Positions 46,138 to 55,019 of a stretch of 64,000 nucleotides of DNA are shown here, piece after piece. A program made the position numbers and the translations under genes. Below the pieces are notes generated by a model, which was not told the DNA's origin, did not search any database, and saw only the letters and a list, made by a program, of their open reading frames with translations. The first letter of the stretch is position 1. Every line of letters starts with the position of its first letter. The DNA comes from SB11 sp965249955 (GTDB taxonomy: Bacteria; Bacteroidota; Bacteroidia; UBA8524): assembly GCA_965249955.1 (NCBI GenBank), contig OZ252261.1, forward strand, positions 806,001 through 870,000, in the 5' to 3' direction.

Positions 46138-46178
46138 TGTCCGTTACCCCCTCACAGCACAAGGAGGGGGTTCGGACA
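46138..46178 (-). other. Hairpin between the Cys-rich gene and the MNIO gene
   Basis: Arms 46138-46153 and 46164-46178 pair almost fully (TGTCCG..ACCCCCTC with its complement), 10-nt loop. On the minus strand it follows the stop of the Cys-rich gene by about 37 bp. No U-run follows, so it may act as an mRNA-stability or attenuation element rather than a full terminator. Confidence 0.6.
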
Positions 46179-46214
46179 TGGAATTGTAAGTTTCAGTTAT
46201 TATTCCCAGTAGGG

Positions 46215-46814
46215 TTATTTGCGCCTAAGTTTTTTTTCGGCTTTATTACCACAAATACCGCAGGTATGTTCTTTTTCGCCAAAGGTGCAATTCATATCTC
46301 CGCTACTGCCGCAAGCATCAAACGAGCCTAACGTACGCAACCACCATGTTGGCGGACCTTCGGGAAAAGGCTGTTTTCCAAACTCTCTACCTTCTTTGGT
46401 CAAGCGTTCTTCAAATAGCTTACGTGCTAAAAGCCACACGCTTTTGCCTGTATTTTTGCCTTGTGTACTAAAACGACCTGCTTGTATTGGTGTGGCACAA
46501 CTGCCTTTCCATGCGCAATCGTTCATTGCAGGTAAATCTTGTTCTTCGGCACTGCCGTATAGGCCGCAACCGCCTTGCCCACGGCAATTGTTTAGTGTAT
46601 GACAAACGTGTTGCACTGTGGCACAATAGCCCTTGCCTGCACAATCGTTTTTGCCAAAACGGTCGTGTCCTTTGCAGGCATTTAGCCCCATACAAGCGTG
46701 CAATTCTATTGGGCTGGGGGTATTGCCGGTATTGTTGGTTGTGTTATCACTTGGCGTGCCGCATGTAGTACTGCTACCGCCACAAGTATGTTCAAAATAT
46801 ATTTTGTTATACAT
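46215..46814 (-). CDS. Cys-rich protein with C-x5-C repeats, candidate MNIO precursor (RiPP)
   Basis: 199 residues, 15 cysteines. A series of C-x5-C units: C41/C47, C58/C64, C71/C77/C83, C100/C106, with ACMGLNACKG, GKNDCAGKGYC and CRGQGGCG wording that resembles bufferin-type (DUF2282) and other MNIO substrates. A short Cys pair near the N-terminus (C11, C18) and C168, C176, C185, C188 at the C-terminus lie outside the repeats. A middle segment (KSVWLLARKLFEERLTKEG) is helical and may be a recognition domain. There is no clear signal peptide, unlike bufferins. It is encoded between the ferritin-like and MNIO genes. Precursor status is inferred from position and composition. Confidence 0.7.
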   Translation of the reverse strand: MYNKIYFEHTCGGSSTTCGTPSDNTTNNTGNTPSPIELHACMGLNACKGHDRFGKNDCAGKGYCATVQHVCHTLNNCRGQGGCGLYGSAEEQDLPAMNDCAWKGSCATPIQAGRFSTQGKNTGKSVWLLARKLFEERLTKEGREFGKQPFPEGPPTWWLRTLGSFDACGSSGDMNCTFGEKEHTCGICGNKAEKKLRRK

Positions 46815-46857
46815 GGTTTTCTTTTTTTTAAGGGGTGATAGTTGGGTATAAAAAAAA

Positions 46858-48159
46858 TTAAAACGCTACTGCTTCTCCTGCAATGCTGCTCATATCAGGC
46901 AAAGTAGCCATACGTCCGGGCAGGCTTGTTGGCGGATTTAAACTTGCGGGTATGGCGTTGTACATGGCCAATAGTTGGCTTTTGGCTGTAGTTTCGGGCG
47001 AGAATTTATAATTCTCAAACGTGGGAGCGGCAAAAGTGCCGTCGGGCAGTTTTAAACCTGTTATATAATCGCACATGGTGCTAAGCATAAACACCATGCC
47101 TTTGTGCATACCAAAATTAAATATCTCGCTTTGTTGTGGTAGCGGATTGCGGTAGCAAGCATCCATCAACATATACATATAAGTATATATACCGTTTAGC
47201 AGGTTTGATACTGTTTGTATATCGGCAGGATAACTGGCCGTTGTTGGGTTTACAGGGTAGGGTTTTATAAAATACTTAGTATCGTTAATAAAGTTGGGGA
47301 GTTCGTTTTTCAAATCAACAAACTTGCGGTAGTGCGATTCTTCATCACCCAATTTATCATCTGTAGTATGGTCGTTGGCAATAGTACCTTCGCCTTGCTC
47401 TACAATAGTAGTTATTGCACGTCGCACAGCTTCATTACTATCTATAATTAACAAATCACCGCTATCATCGGCATTGGTAAATTTGGGTTTGTGGTATTTA
47501 TCGTAATACACCGTATCAACATTGTTGTGGGTGTAGTAGTTGTTACCCGGCCCTAATTGGGGTTGACCTTCGTATTTTTTGTAATCTTCGGGTTTAATAT
47601 TTTTTTCGATATAATCTAAAATTGTGGCATAAAACTCACCGATAGACACCCAATGTTCGGGGATATTATTGGCGTTTGGTGGTGGTGTACCTCCCGGACT
47701 TTCTATAGCTATAAATTGGTCTAGCTGATGATCGGAAAGAGGTGCTAAATCAATTGATAATGCAGGAAATCTACCGGGCAAGTTTACAGGCCAACCTTCG
47801 GGCGATATGCCCACCAATTGCGGCATACCCACAAGGGCACGGTGTATGTTTGATGATAGCGACATGTGTAGCATTTCTTCAATCACCACACTCATAATAG
47901 TTGCCCCTGCTTTGTTGGCGTACACCATTACTTCTGCCGATTTTTCAAGCGCTGCTTGTGCGGCAACATCTGCGGGCATACCTGCATTGATAAATGCGTT
48001 GGTATAATCAGCCTGAATTTGGTCTTGATTAGGCTCGCGAATGATTGAGTAATACGTGTACAGATAAACGGGAATGGTAGCCATTTCTATATCAATAGCT
48101 TGCTGCAAAGCTTGCGCTAGTGAGTCAGAATCTTTGGCTAAAGTTAAAAGTGCTTTCAT
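46858..48159 (-). CDS. Ferritin-like protein, VioB-type (iminophenyl-pyruvate dimer synthase domain)
   Basis: 433 residues. The N-terminal part holds a ferritin-like four-helix bundle: LQQAIDIEMATIPVYLYTYYSI (about 18-39), MSVVIEEMLHMSLSSNIHRAL (E-x2-H) and, later, DEESHYRKFVDLKNEL (about 270-285), which supply Glu/His ligands for a metal centre. The domain is related to the part of VioB in violacein biosynthesis, but other VioB features are absent and the actual reaction is unknown. First gene of the five-gene operon, 43 bp upstream of the Cys-rich gene. Confidence 0.85.
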   Translation of the reverse strand: MKALLTLAKDSDSLAQALQQAIDIEMATIPVYLYTYYSIIREPNQDQIQADYTNAFINAGMPADVAAQAALEKSAEVMVYANKAGATIMSVVIEEMLHMSLSSNIHRALVGMPQLVGISPEGWPVNLPGRFPALSIDLAPLSDHQLDQFIAIESPGGTPPPNANNIPEHWVSIGEFYATILDYIEKNIKPEDYKKYEGQPQLGPGNNYYTHNNVDTVYYDKYHKPKFTNADDSGDLLIIDSNEAVRRAITTIVEQGEGTIANDHTTDDKLGDEESHYRKFVDLKNELPNFINDTKYFIKPYPVNPTTASYPADIQTVSNLLNGIYTYMYMLMDACYRNPLPQQSEIFNFGMHKGMVFMLSTMCDYITGLKLPDGTFAAPTFENYKFSPETTAKSQLLAMYNAIPASLNPPTSLPGRMATLPDMSSIAGEAVAF

Positions 48160-48731
48160 AAGTATTTTTTATAGTTGTTGATAGTATACATGCTTTTAAT
48201 AGTACACATCGATAGTTAGCAATAACCCAAAGAAAGTGAGAATATTTAATATATGCAACGAGCTTACTTAATTCAGCAGACACTTAAACAGCTATATATT
48301 AACACTATATAGGGTGTTATCACCCTGTTGGTTTTGGGTGATAAAATCTAATGTTTTAGTTTAGAAAAATTAAGTACAAGTAATACAAGGGAATACATCA
48401 ACCCAAAAAAATGTAATTATCAAAACTATTAATTGCGTTAATGCAGATTTATGGCAAAAAAATAAGTTTTAACACCTGCCAAATTTGGTCGATTAATTTT
48501 GACAAGGTTTACTACGGATAGGTAAATACGGCTAGGGATAAGAATTTTTATTTACAACGGGTTAAAACACTATTATACAAGCCATTGCATAAAGCCCACA
48601 TTAAACTTGCTATACTTTTATTTTTACTTGTTTTTATAAAAGCTCTTGAGGGATAAAGGGGAGCAATTGAGCGATTAACAAGCAAGAAGCTCTATTGCTT
48701 AGTTTCAATACACGCTTGCACAGGCTTTTAA
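48160..48731. other. Long intergenic region upstream of the ferritin/MNIO operon
   Basis: 572 bp, no gene seen. It is the leader side of the minus-strand operon and the 3' side of the LytTR gene. CAAAACTA at 48421-48428 is a minus-strand -7 match (TAGTTTTG), with a possible -33 CAAA at 48455-48458 but spacing of 26 bp, slightly too long. If used, the leader would be about 250 nt and contain the hairpins at 48311-48344. Confidence 0.45.
48311..48344 (-). promoter_or_regulatory. Two mutually exclusive hairpins in the operon leader
   Basis: AGGGTG/CACCCT (48311-48316 with 48321-48326) and TTATCACCC/GGGTGATAA (48317-48325 with 48336-48344) share bases, so only one can form. This is the pattern of a leader switch or of a protein-binding site. 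Evidence is from base pairing only. Confidence 0.35.
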
Positions 48732-49493
48732 TCAGCTACCCAGCCAAACTTTAAAATCTGAGGCTCGCTCTCGACTAACAAATATCTCTTCTTTGCCTGA
48801 AAAATCGGGTTTAAGGTATAGTTTCAGTTTGCCATTAAACGATAAATGAATGTCTTTTACTGCCCCTAATGTGGTTATTACTTTACGGTTGGCACGAAAA
48901 AAGTGTTTGGGGTTTAGCTGTCCTTCCAATTGTTCAAGGGTATAATCTACCACGTATTTGTGGTTATCGGCAGTTACCAAAAACACTAGTTTATCTTCGG
49001 CAAAAAAATAAGCTACATTTTCTATATCAATGGGTATAAGGCGTTGACCTTGTTTTACTAAAAAACGATTTTTATAATCGCTTTGGCGGCTAAAGTTTTT
49101 CACTAATTCGCTTATATCAAACGCGGGTGTGGCAGCGGCTTTTAGCTGATCGTATTTATCAAATGCAGCTGCAAGATCAACTTTGTTTATAGGTTTCAGC
49201 AAATAGTCTATACTATTTACTTTAAAGGCTTTTATAGCATACTCATCGTATGCCGTAGTAAATATTACAGGCCATTTAATGGTGGCCGCTTCAAAAATTT
49301 CAAAGCTCAATCCATCAGCCAACTGTATATCCATAAAGGCCAAATCGGGGGCAGGGTTTGCATTGCACCATTCTACAGCAGCTTCCACGCTATCCAAAGG
49401 CCCCAGTATTTCAGCATTGGGGCGGCATTCTTTTACCAGTTGTGCTATACGGCGTGCAGCCGGGGCTTCGTCTTCTATTATTACTATCTTCAT
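48732..49493 (-). CDS. LytTR family response regulator
   Basis: 253 residues. Receiver domain at 1-115 (KIVIIEDE at the acidic pocket, phospho-acceptor Asp in LAFMDIQLADG at about residue 55, then the FTTAYDEYAIKAF Thr/Tyr and the LLKPI Lys). C-terminal LytTR DNA-binding domain (about 150-253, FLVKQGQRLIPIDIENVAYFFAEDKLV, FRANRKVITTLGAVKDIHLSFNGKLKLYL). Paired with the histidine kinase gene 126 bp upstream. Confidence 0.95.
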   Translation of the reverse strand: MKIVIIEDEAPAARRIAQLVKECRPNAEILGPLDSVEAAVEWCNANPAPDLAFMDIQLADGLSFEIFEAATIKWPVIFTTAYDEYAIKAFKVNSIDYLLKPINKVDLAAAFDKYDQLKAAATPAFDISELVKNFSRQSDYKNRFLVKQGQRLIPIDIENVAYFFAEDKLVFLVTADNHKYVVDYTLEQLEGQLNPKHFFRANRKVITTLGAVKDIHLSFNGKLKLYLKPDFSGKEEIFVSRERASDFKVWLGS

Positions 49494-49619
49494 TCAGTTT
49501 TAAGTTTGCAGTCTCCTGTTTTTAAGTCTCCTCAAATTGAAAACCCTATTCAAAAAATCTTAATACTTTATACCTACTTCTTTGTTCAATGAAAAATGCT
49601 AAATGTTCAATGCTAAATG

Positions 49620-50681
49620 TCATCCATTTCCAAGCGGCAGTTTCACAATAAAATCGTCTGTAGTTTCAAAAATATCAATGCTTTTATTAAATATATAACG
49701 ATAGCGATTGATAAGATTTTGCAGGCCAATTTTGGTGCTGCTTTCTACCGATTTCTTTTTTTGCAGTTTATTTTTGGTCACCAACATTCCGGCAGCATCA
49801 ATATAAATATCAATAAAAAGGGGTTTTAAACTCGATATTATATTGTGCTTAATGGCATTTTCAACCAGTATTTGCAGCGATAGCGGAGGTATTTGCTTGT
49901 TGTTGTACTGGGCAGGCACATTTATGTGTACGTGCAGGTTATCGCCAAAACGTATTTTTTGTAAAAAGAAATAGGCATCAATACAATCCAGCTCAGTTTT
50001 TAAGTCCACCGTCTCGTCGTCTTTATATTGCAACAAGTAGCGGTATACGCTGCTTAGTTTTTCTACAAACTCAACCGCTTGATCAGAATTTTCGGGAATA
50101 ATAGTAGCAAGGGTGTTGAGACTATTGAACAGAAAGTGTGGGTTGACTTGGTTTTTAAGGGCTGCAAATTGCGATTGCAGGTTTTCTTGTTTCAGCTTTT
50201 CAGCATTTAGCAAAGCCAATTTCCATTGTTTAAAAAGAAATACCGCTTCAGACAATGCTGTGGTGATAATGGTGATAATAAGTGAGATAATATTGACTTC
50301 AAATATAAATTGGCCAATGTTTTCATTGACACAATCCATCATATAAGTGAAGTAGAAGTATGTTATTATTGACGATAGTACTATGGTGATAAATACTGTT
50401 GCAATAATTTGAACAAAAAACCTTCGGCTGCCGTTCTCTCGCCACGGCATTGTTTTTTCAAGGTAGTTTGATATTATGCTACTAGCGCCATACAGCACAG
50501 TAGCCATAATAACGGTAAATATAAAAGTATTCCAAAAGCCGCCTTCAATATCTTCGTTTTCGGCAGGAGCTTGGTTGGTAAAATAAAACCTAAGAAGATA
50601 GTAAATGGGCACAAGTATGCCTATACCTAGTATTATGGTAATGTACCCTTTTTGCTTTGCTATTTTTTTTACTAATCTCAA
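49620..50681 (-). CDS. LytS/YehU-type sensor histidine kinase
   Basis: 353 residues with four N-terminal membrane helices (about 15-160). The kinase part begins with LKNQVNPHFLFNSLNTL, where the phospho-accepting histidine lies in NPHFLFN, and ends with an ATPase domain (LQILVENAIKHNI, GLQNLINRYR). The family lacks a separate dimerisation domain and an extracytoplasmic sensor is not seen, so it probably senses a membrane signal. Cognate to the LytTR regulator just downstream. Confidence 0.93.
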   Translation of the reverse strand: MRLVKKIAKQKGYITIILGIGILVPIYYLLRFYFTNQAPAENEDIEGGFWNTFIFTVIMATVLYGASSIISNYLEKTMPWRENGSRRFFVQIIATVFITIVLSSIITYFYFTYMMDCVNENIGQFIFEVNIISLIITIITTALSEAVFLFKQWKLALLNAEKLKQENLQSQFAALKNQVNPHFLFNSLNTLATIIPENSDQAVEFVEKLSSVYRYLLQYKDDETVDLKTELDCIDAYFFLQKIRFGDNLHVHINVPAQYNNKQIPPLSLQILVENAIKHNIISSLKPLFIDIYIDAAGMLVTKNKLQKKKSVESSTKIGLQNLINRYRYIFNKSIDIFETTDDFIVKLPLGNG

Positions 50682-50704
50682 GTTGTCGGTAATTTATTAA
50701 TTAA

Positions 50705-50735
50705 GTAATGCGCAGGCCTGCGGCCTGCGCATTAC
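50705..50735. other. GC-rich hairpin between the TonB receptor and kinase genes
   Basis: Perfect 13-bp stem (50705-50717 with 50723-50735) with loop CTGCG. On the plus strand it is followed by CTCT and an 8-T run; on the minus strand it lies between the receptor stop and the kinase start without a U-run. It is much GC-richer than its surroundings. Confidence 0.75.
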
Positions 50736-50762
50736 ACTCTTTTTTTTGGCTTAAATATACTA

Positions 50763-53150
50763 TTAAAACTGTAAGCGATAGAACGGTACAGGGAATATAC
50801 CTATTTGATTAAAGGTTTCAATATTGCCTGTTTTTTGGTTGTATTGGCGCACCAGCACATTTTGTATATTCAGTATGTTTTGTATATCAATAGCCCACTC
50901 GTGCGTTACACGTTTACCGTTTTTCTTAAACCCTATTCTAAAATCGGTTCTAAAAAAGTCTTTTTCGCGAGTAGCATACGCCTTGCTATCGTCGTATACT
51001 TGTTTGCCTTGCCTGCGGCTTTCGTCCAAATCAATAGCAAGGTAGCGGCGACCGCCTGCGTAGGTAACTTTTAGGTTAAAGCTAAGTATACCGTTGTTTT
51101 TGGTTTTAATCTCACGCCCAAACAAAGCATTGGCTACAAAATTGCCATTAAAGGCTGTATTGCGCCATTTGTTATCGCTAGCCAAATACTCGCTATTGTA
51201 TAACGACACTGTTCCTAAATAGTAGAAACCTTTATTAAAAAATCGCTCAAGCGTTAGTTCAACCCCATAGTTGCGCCCCAAACCTTTGTTTACAAGGCTA
51301 TCAACATTGGGAAAACCAAAATCAGCCCCAAAATTAACGGTACTGTATGTGCTTGGGTTTTGGGTAACGGCTATATTGTTTAAGTATTGGTAGTAGGCTT
51401 CAGTTTTAAAGCGCACGTTTTGGTTTAGCAATATTTCATAACCGCCAATAAAATGGTGGCTTTTGGTAAAACTTAAATCTTTATTGGTTTGTATGCTTTG
51501 TGTGCGCATATCGTCCAAATATGTCAGCTCTAAATAAACAGGTATAGGTTGCATTTGGCTGTGCAAGCCATAGCCAAAGCTAAGGGTTTGGCGGGTAGCC
51601 AACTTGTATTTAAAAGATGCACGCGGCTCAACCGAGCTGCTATTGTTATAAAACAAATGATTGAAGTGTAAACCTGCATTTAGCGTGGCTTTTTCGTTTA
51701 TTTTCCAATTCCAGTTGGCGTATGCTTGCCCCAAATACATCTCTTTACCGTTATAATCGTACTGGCGCACCCACGATGAGTAGTTTTGTCCCCCCACAAC
51801 ACTATCAACACGTAAAAAACTATCGTTGGCACCTGCAATAAAACGGGTAGCTATTACCCCAAACTTGAGGCTGTTTTTTGCATTTATTTTTTGGTTGATA
51901 AAACTATGTATGGCGTTTCGGCCTGAGTAGTTTTGACGGCCAAAGCTGCGTATTTTTTCAACAGAGGGGCTTAATGAATCTAAAGTGGTACGGTTACGCT
52001 CGCCCGATGCACTAAGCACCGTTTTCATATAGCTGTTTTTACTTAACGATATAGTATGTACCAAACCTGCGGCAAACATTCCGCTGCTAAAATCTAAATC
52101 TTGTGGACTGCTTAGTTTAGCAAACTCTTCTTTAGTTTTTTTACTATCGTTAATATTAGTTCCGCTTAAACCTCCAATGGCAAACACACTAAAATTACCC
52201 GCGCGGGTTTTACCAAAATTTAGTTTCATGGTAAGGTCTTGCCAGCGCGGTGCACCGCTACTTCCAAAATCAAAACCCAGCGAGCTTAAAAAATCGAGCG
52301 TGCTATACCTATAATTTACCAAAAACGATGATTTTGACTTTTTTATGGGGCCTTCGGCCATAAACTCTACCCCGCTAAAACCTATTTGACCGGTGTACTC
52401 CATCTTCTCATTATTACCATCACGCATTTTCAAATCAAACACACCCGAAAGCGCATTACCATACTCGGTAGGGAAAGCACCCGTTATAAAATCAGAATTG
52501 GCCAGTGTGTTATTATTTAAAATACTAACGGGGCCACCGTTTGCCCCTTGATTACCAAAGTGGTTGGGGTTGGGTATATCCACACCCTCCAATCTCCACA
52601 ATAAACCCAAAGGTGAGTTACCTCGTATCACAATATCGTTGCGCTGGTCGTTACCACCGCCTGCCACCCCTGCAAAGTTAGTTGCCATACGGCTAGGGTC
52701 GCCCAAGCCACCCGCATAGCGTTGTGTTTGGTCGATAGTAAACGAGCGTCCACTCACCATCACCAATTCGTTATTGGTTTTGCTGGGGTCGCTTTTGGCA
52801 GTTATCACCACTTCGGTTGCGGCAACAATATCTTCCTCCATTGTAATTTTCAGTACAACTTCTTTGGCTGAGTTTACAATAATATCAGGTATTACCACCT
52901 CTTTATACCCTGTGTAGGTAATACGTATGGTTTGCCTGCCCAATGGCACGCCTGTGATACGAAAATTACCATCAACATCAGTACTTGCACCCATTATAGG
53001 GGTAGTGTTTAGCAGCGTTACGGCAGCACCAATAAGTTCGCCATTGGTTTCCTTATCTATAACCGTACCGCGAATAGTTTGTGTTAGCTGTGCCTTTGTG
53101 GCAAAAGAAAAGCAGATAATTAATACAACAGTATTTAGTAGTTTTTTCAT
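50763..53150 (-). CDS. TonB-dependent outer-membrane receptor with carboxypeptidase-like domain
   Basis: 795 residues. Signal peptide, an N-terminal CarboxypepD_reg-like beta domain (GTVIDKETNGELIGAAVTLLNTTPIMGASTDVDGNFRITGVPLG), a plug domain (about 120-240, MATNFAGVAGGGNDQRNDIVIRGNSPLGLLWRLEGVDIPNP) and a beta-barrel. The C-terminus ends in an aromatic residue (PFYRLQF), as expected for outer-membrane barrels. Imports an unknown ligand with energy from TonB. It lies upstream of the LytS-like kinase gene, so the signalling pair may control it, or sense its substrate. Confidence 0.93.
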   Translation of the reverse strand: MKKLLNTVVLIICFSFATKAQLTQTIRGTVIDKETNGELIGAAVTLLNTTPIMGASTDVDGNFRITGVPLGRQTIRITYTGYKEVVIPDIIVNSAKEVVLKITMEEDIVAATEVVITAKSDPSKTNNELVMVSGRSFTIDQTQRYAGGLGDPSRMATNFAGVAGGGNDQRNDIVIRGNSPLGLLWRLEGVDIPNPNHFGNQGANGGPVSILNNNTLANSDFITGAFPTEYGNALSGVFDLKMRDGNNEKMEYTGQIGFSGVEFMAEGPIKKSKSSFLVNYRYSTLDFLSSLGFDFGSSGAPRWQDLTMKLNFGKTRAGNFSVFAIGGLSGTNINDSKKTKEEFAKLSSPQDLDFSSGMFAAGLVHTISLSKNSYMKTVLSASGERNRTTLDSLSPSVEKIRSFGRQNYSGRNAIHSFINQKINAKNSLKFGVIATRFIAGANDSFLRVDSVVGGQNYSSWVRQYDYNGKEMYLGQAYANWNWKINEKATLNAGLHFNHLFYNNSSSVEPRASFKYKLATRQTLSFGYGLHSQMQPIPVYLELTYLDDMRTQSIQTNKDLSFTKSHHFIGGYEILLNQNVRFKTEAYYQYLNNIAVTQNPSTYSTVNFGADFGFPNVDSLVNKGLGRNYGVELTLERFFNKGFYYLGTVSLYNSEYLASDNKWRNTAFNGNFVANALFGREIKTKNNGILSFNLKVTYAGGRRYLAIDLDESRRQGKQVYDDSKAYATREKDFFRTDFRIGFKKNGKRVTHEWAIDIQNILNIQNVLVRQYNQKTGNIETFNQIGIFPVPFYRLQF

Positions 53151-53349
53151 TAGTTTGGTTGATTGTTAATCAGAAACAAAGTTGCAATTGGATTTTTTAA
53201 CCAAAAATAACAGCACGACGAACTGTATAATTTTAGGGGTGAAATGTATTTTTTGAAGGTCAACCGTTAAAGCATTTCATCGAAAAAAGGTGCTGAAGTG
53301 TAACTTTTTAATGCCCAAATACGTATTTTTACTATAATTTATAATCCGC

Positions 53350-53949
53350 ATGAAAAGCTTTCTTTTTGCACTTATTCTTTTATCAAGCGTGGCTTTGCAA
53401 GCTCAAGAAAAATATAGTATTGCAGCACTGCAACGCAAAAGTAACCTTAAAGTTACCCTAATAAAGGGCGGCGAATCATACTTTCAATCTCCGTTTTATC
53501 TTAATAATCATCGCTATTTAGGGCTTGAGTACGAAAGGCATTTAAAAAGCAAGCATACACTAACAGCAGGGGGAAGCTTTTATAAGGTGAATAACCTATA
53601 TGGTGTAAATAATTTTAAATGGTACTCAGCAGGACTTGAGCTTGGCTATAGGTATTATTTATTGCCCTTTAAAGGCAAACAACCCTTTAACGGATTTTAT
53701 ACAGGCGTTGGTTTAGCAAGCTACTACAACTATGGCAAACAAGTGGTAGGTGGCAGAGTAAACAATATATACAAACACTTTAGCACCACAGGAAACATAA
53801 AACTGGGCGTACAAACTACTTTTTTACGCCGTTTTTCTTTTGATGTTGAAGCAAACTATACAGTAGATAGGTTTTTCTTGAGAAGAATAGAAACAAATAC
53901 AACACTGCAACAGATAAACACCACTGTGCGCATAGGCTATACATTTTAA
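53350..53949 (+). CDS. Outer-membrane beta-barrel-like protein
   Basis: 199 residues with a signal peptide (about 1-18) followed by amphipathic strands with alternating aromatic residues (YFQSPFYLNNHRYLGLEYERHL, AGLELGYRYYLLPF, GFYTGVGLASYYNYG, FSFDVEANYTVDRFFL) and a C-terminal IGYTF, typical of small outer-membrane barrels. It may be a porin-like or structural protein; ligand unknown. Divergent from the TonB receptor gene. Confidence 0.8.
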   Translation: MKSFLFALILLSSVALQAQEKYSIAALQRKSNLKVTLIKGGESYFQSPFYLNNHRYLGLEYERHLKSKHTLTAGGSFYKVNNLYGVNNFKWYSAGLELGYRYYLLPFKGKQPFNGFYTGVGLASYYNYGKQVVGGRVNNIYKHFSTTGNIKLGVQTTFLRRFSFDVEANYTVDRFFLRRIETNTTLQQINTTVRIGYTF

Positions 53950-54082
53950 ACCTATTCTTCAATTGCACTAAACACAAGCTAAAACAGCTATTTGCACAGT
54001 AGTGGCAAAGGTATTTTATGGGCAATAAGGGTTAATTTCACACAGTATTAACGTTATTTGTCATTACTTTGTAACCTATACC

Positions 54083-54823
54083 ATGAGTGCAAAACCCACA
54101 GAAACCCACATACACCTAGGCAAAAACCCACTAAGCAAATACCAAGAATATTTGGGCGAATTTGTATACGGCGGCATTGACGGCTGTGTAACCACCTTTG
54201 CTGTTGTGGCAGGGGCTGCGGGTGCAAATTTGGGTAGCAATGTAATTTTGATACTGGGCTTTGCCAACCTTTTTGCCGATGGTTTTGCTATGAGTGTAGG
54301 CAGCTACCTAAGCGCAAAAGCCGAACAAGAAAATTACGACAAGCACAAACGCCACGAGTATTGGGAAATTGAAAATTTTAGAGAGAAAGAGATAGAAGAA
54401 ATACGCGAAATATACCAAGCCAAAGGTTTTGAAGGCGAGTTGCTTGAAAAAGCAATAGAGGTAATAACAGCAGATAAAGACCGCTGGGTGGATGTGATGA
54501 TGAAGGAAGAATTGGAGATGTTTGAAAGCGGCAAAGCCCCCATACAATCGGGTTTAATGACTTTTGCATCGTTTGTAATAGTGGGTTTTATTCCCATTAT
54601 GGTATACCTAGCCGATTTTGCCTTTGATATGCAACTGGGCGACAAATCCTTTATATGGTCGGCAGCACTTACCGCCTTTGGGTTTATTACCATTGGCTAC
54701 CTCAAATCAATAGTAAACCACACCAGCAAGCGCAAAGGCATACTAGAAACACTTATACTGGGCACTATTGCTGCGCTTGTAGCCTACTTTTTAGGCGATT
54801 TTTTAGAAGGCGTGCTTAGGTAA
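54083..54823 (+). CDS. VIT1/CCC1 family iron/manganese transporter
   Basis: 246 residues. Two helices at the start (GEFVYGGIDGCVTTFAVVAGAAGANLGSNV, GFANLFADGFAMSVGSYLSAKAE) and two or three at the end, separated by a Glu-rich cytoplasmic helical loop (about 80-155) in which ENFREKEIEEIREIY and MMKEELEMFE would bind metal in the plant VIT1 family. Members move Fe2+ or Mn2+ out of the cytoplasm. Seemingly monocistronic. Confidence 0.92.
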   Translation: MSAKPTETHIHLGKNPLSKYQEYLGEFVYGGIDGCVTTFAVVAGAAGANLGSNVILILGFANLFADGFAMSVGSYLSAKAEQENYDKHKRHEYWEIENFREKEIEEIREIYQAKGFEGELLEKAIEVITADKDRWVDVMMKEELEMFESGKAPIQSGLMTFASFVIVGFIPIMVYLADFAFDMQLGDKSFIWSAALTAFGFITIGYLKSIVNHTSKRKGILETLILGTIAALVAYFLGDFLEGVLR

Positions 54824-54981
54824 GCGCACCCCTACCCTATTAATACATTAGTGGCACTTCCCCTCCATACAAATCTTATATTAAGCACTAAAAAAAATTA
54901 ACAAACAACCTCAACTAAATATAACCTAAGGTGTTTTATTTCACTATAAATTCATCTTTACAAAAAAATTACAAACAAAAA

Positions 54982-55014
54982 TTTGCTAACACCAAAAATT
55001 ATTATTTACCTTTG
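54982..55014 (+). promoter_or_regulatory. Strong Bacteroidota promoter
   Basis: TTTG at 54982-54985, 21-bp spacer, TACCTTTG at 55007-55014. Both elements and the spacing match the consensus TTTG-N17-23-TAnnTTTG. Nothing is encoded in the next 170 bp. Confidence 0.8.
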
Positions 55015-55019
55015 CACAG

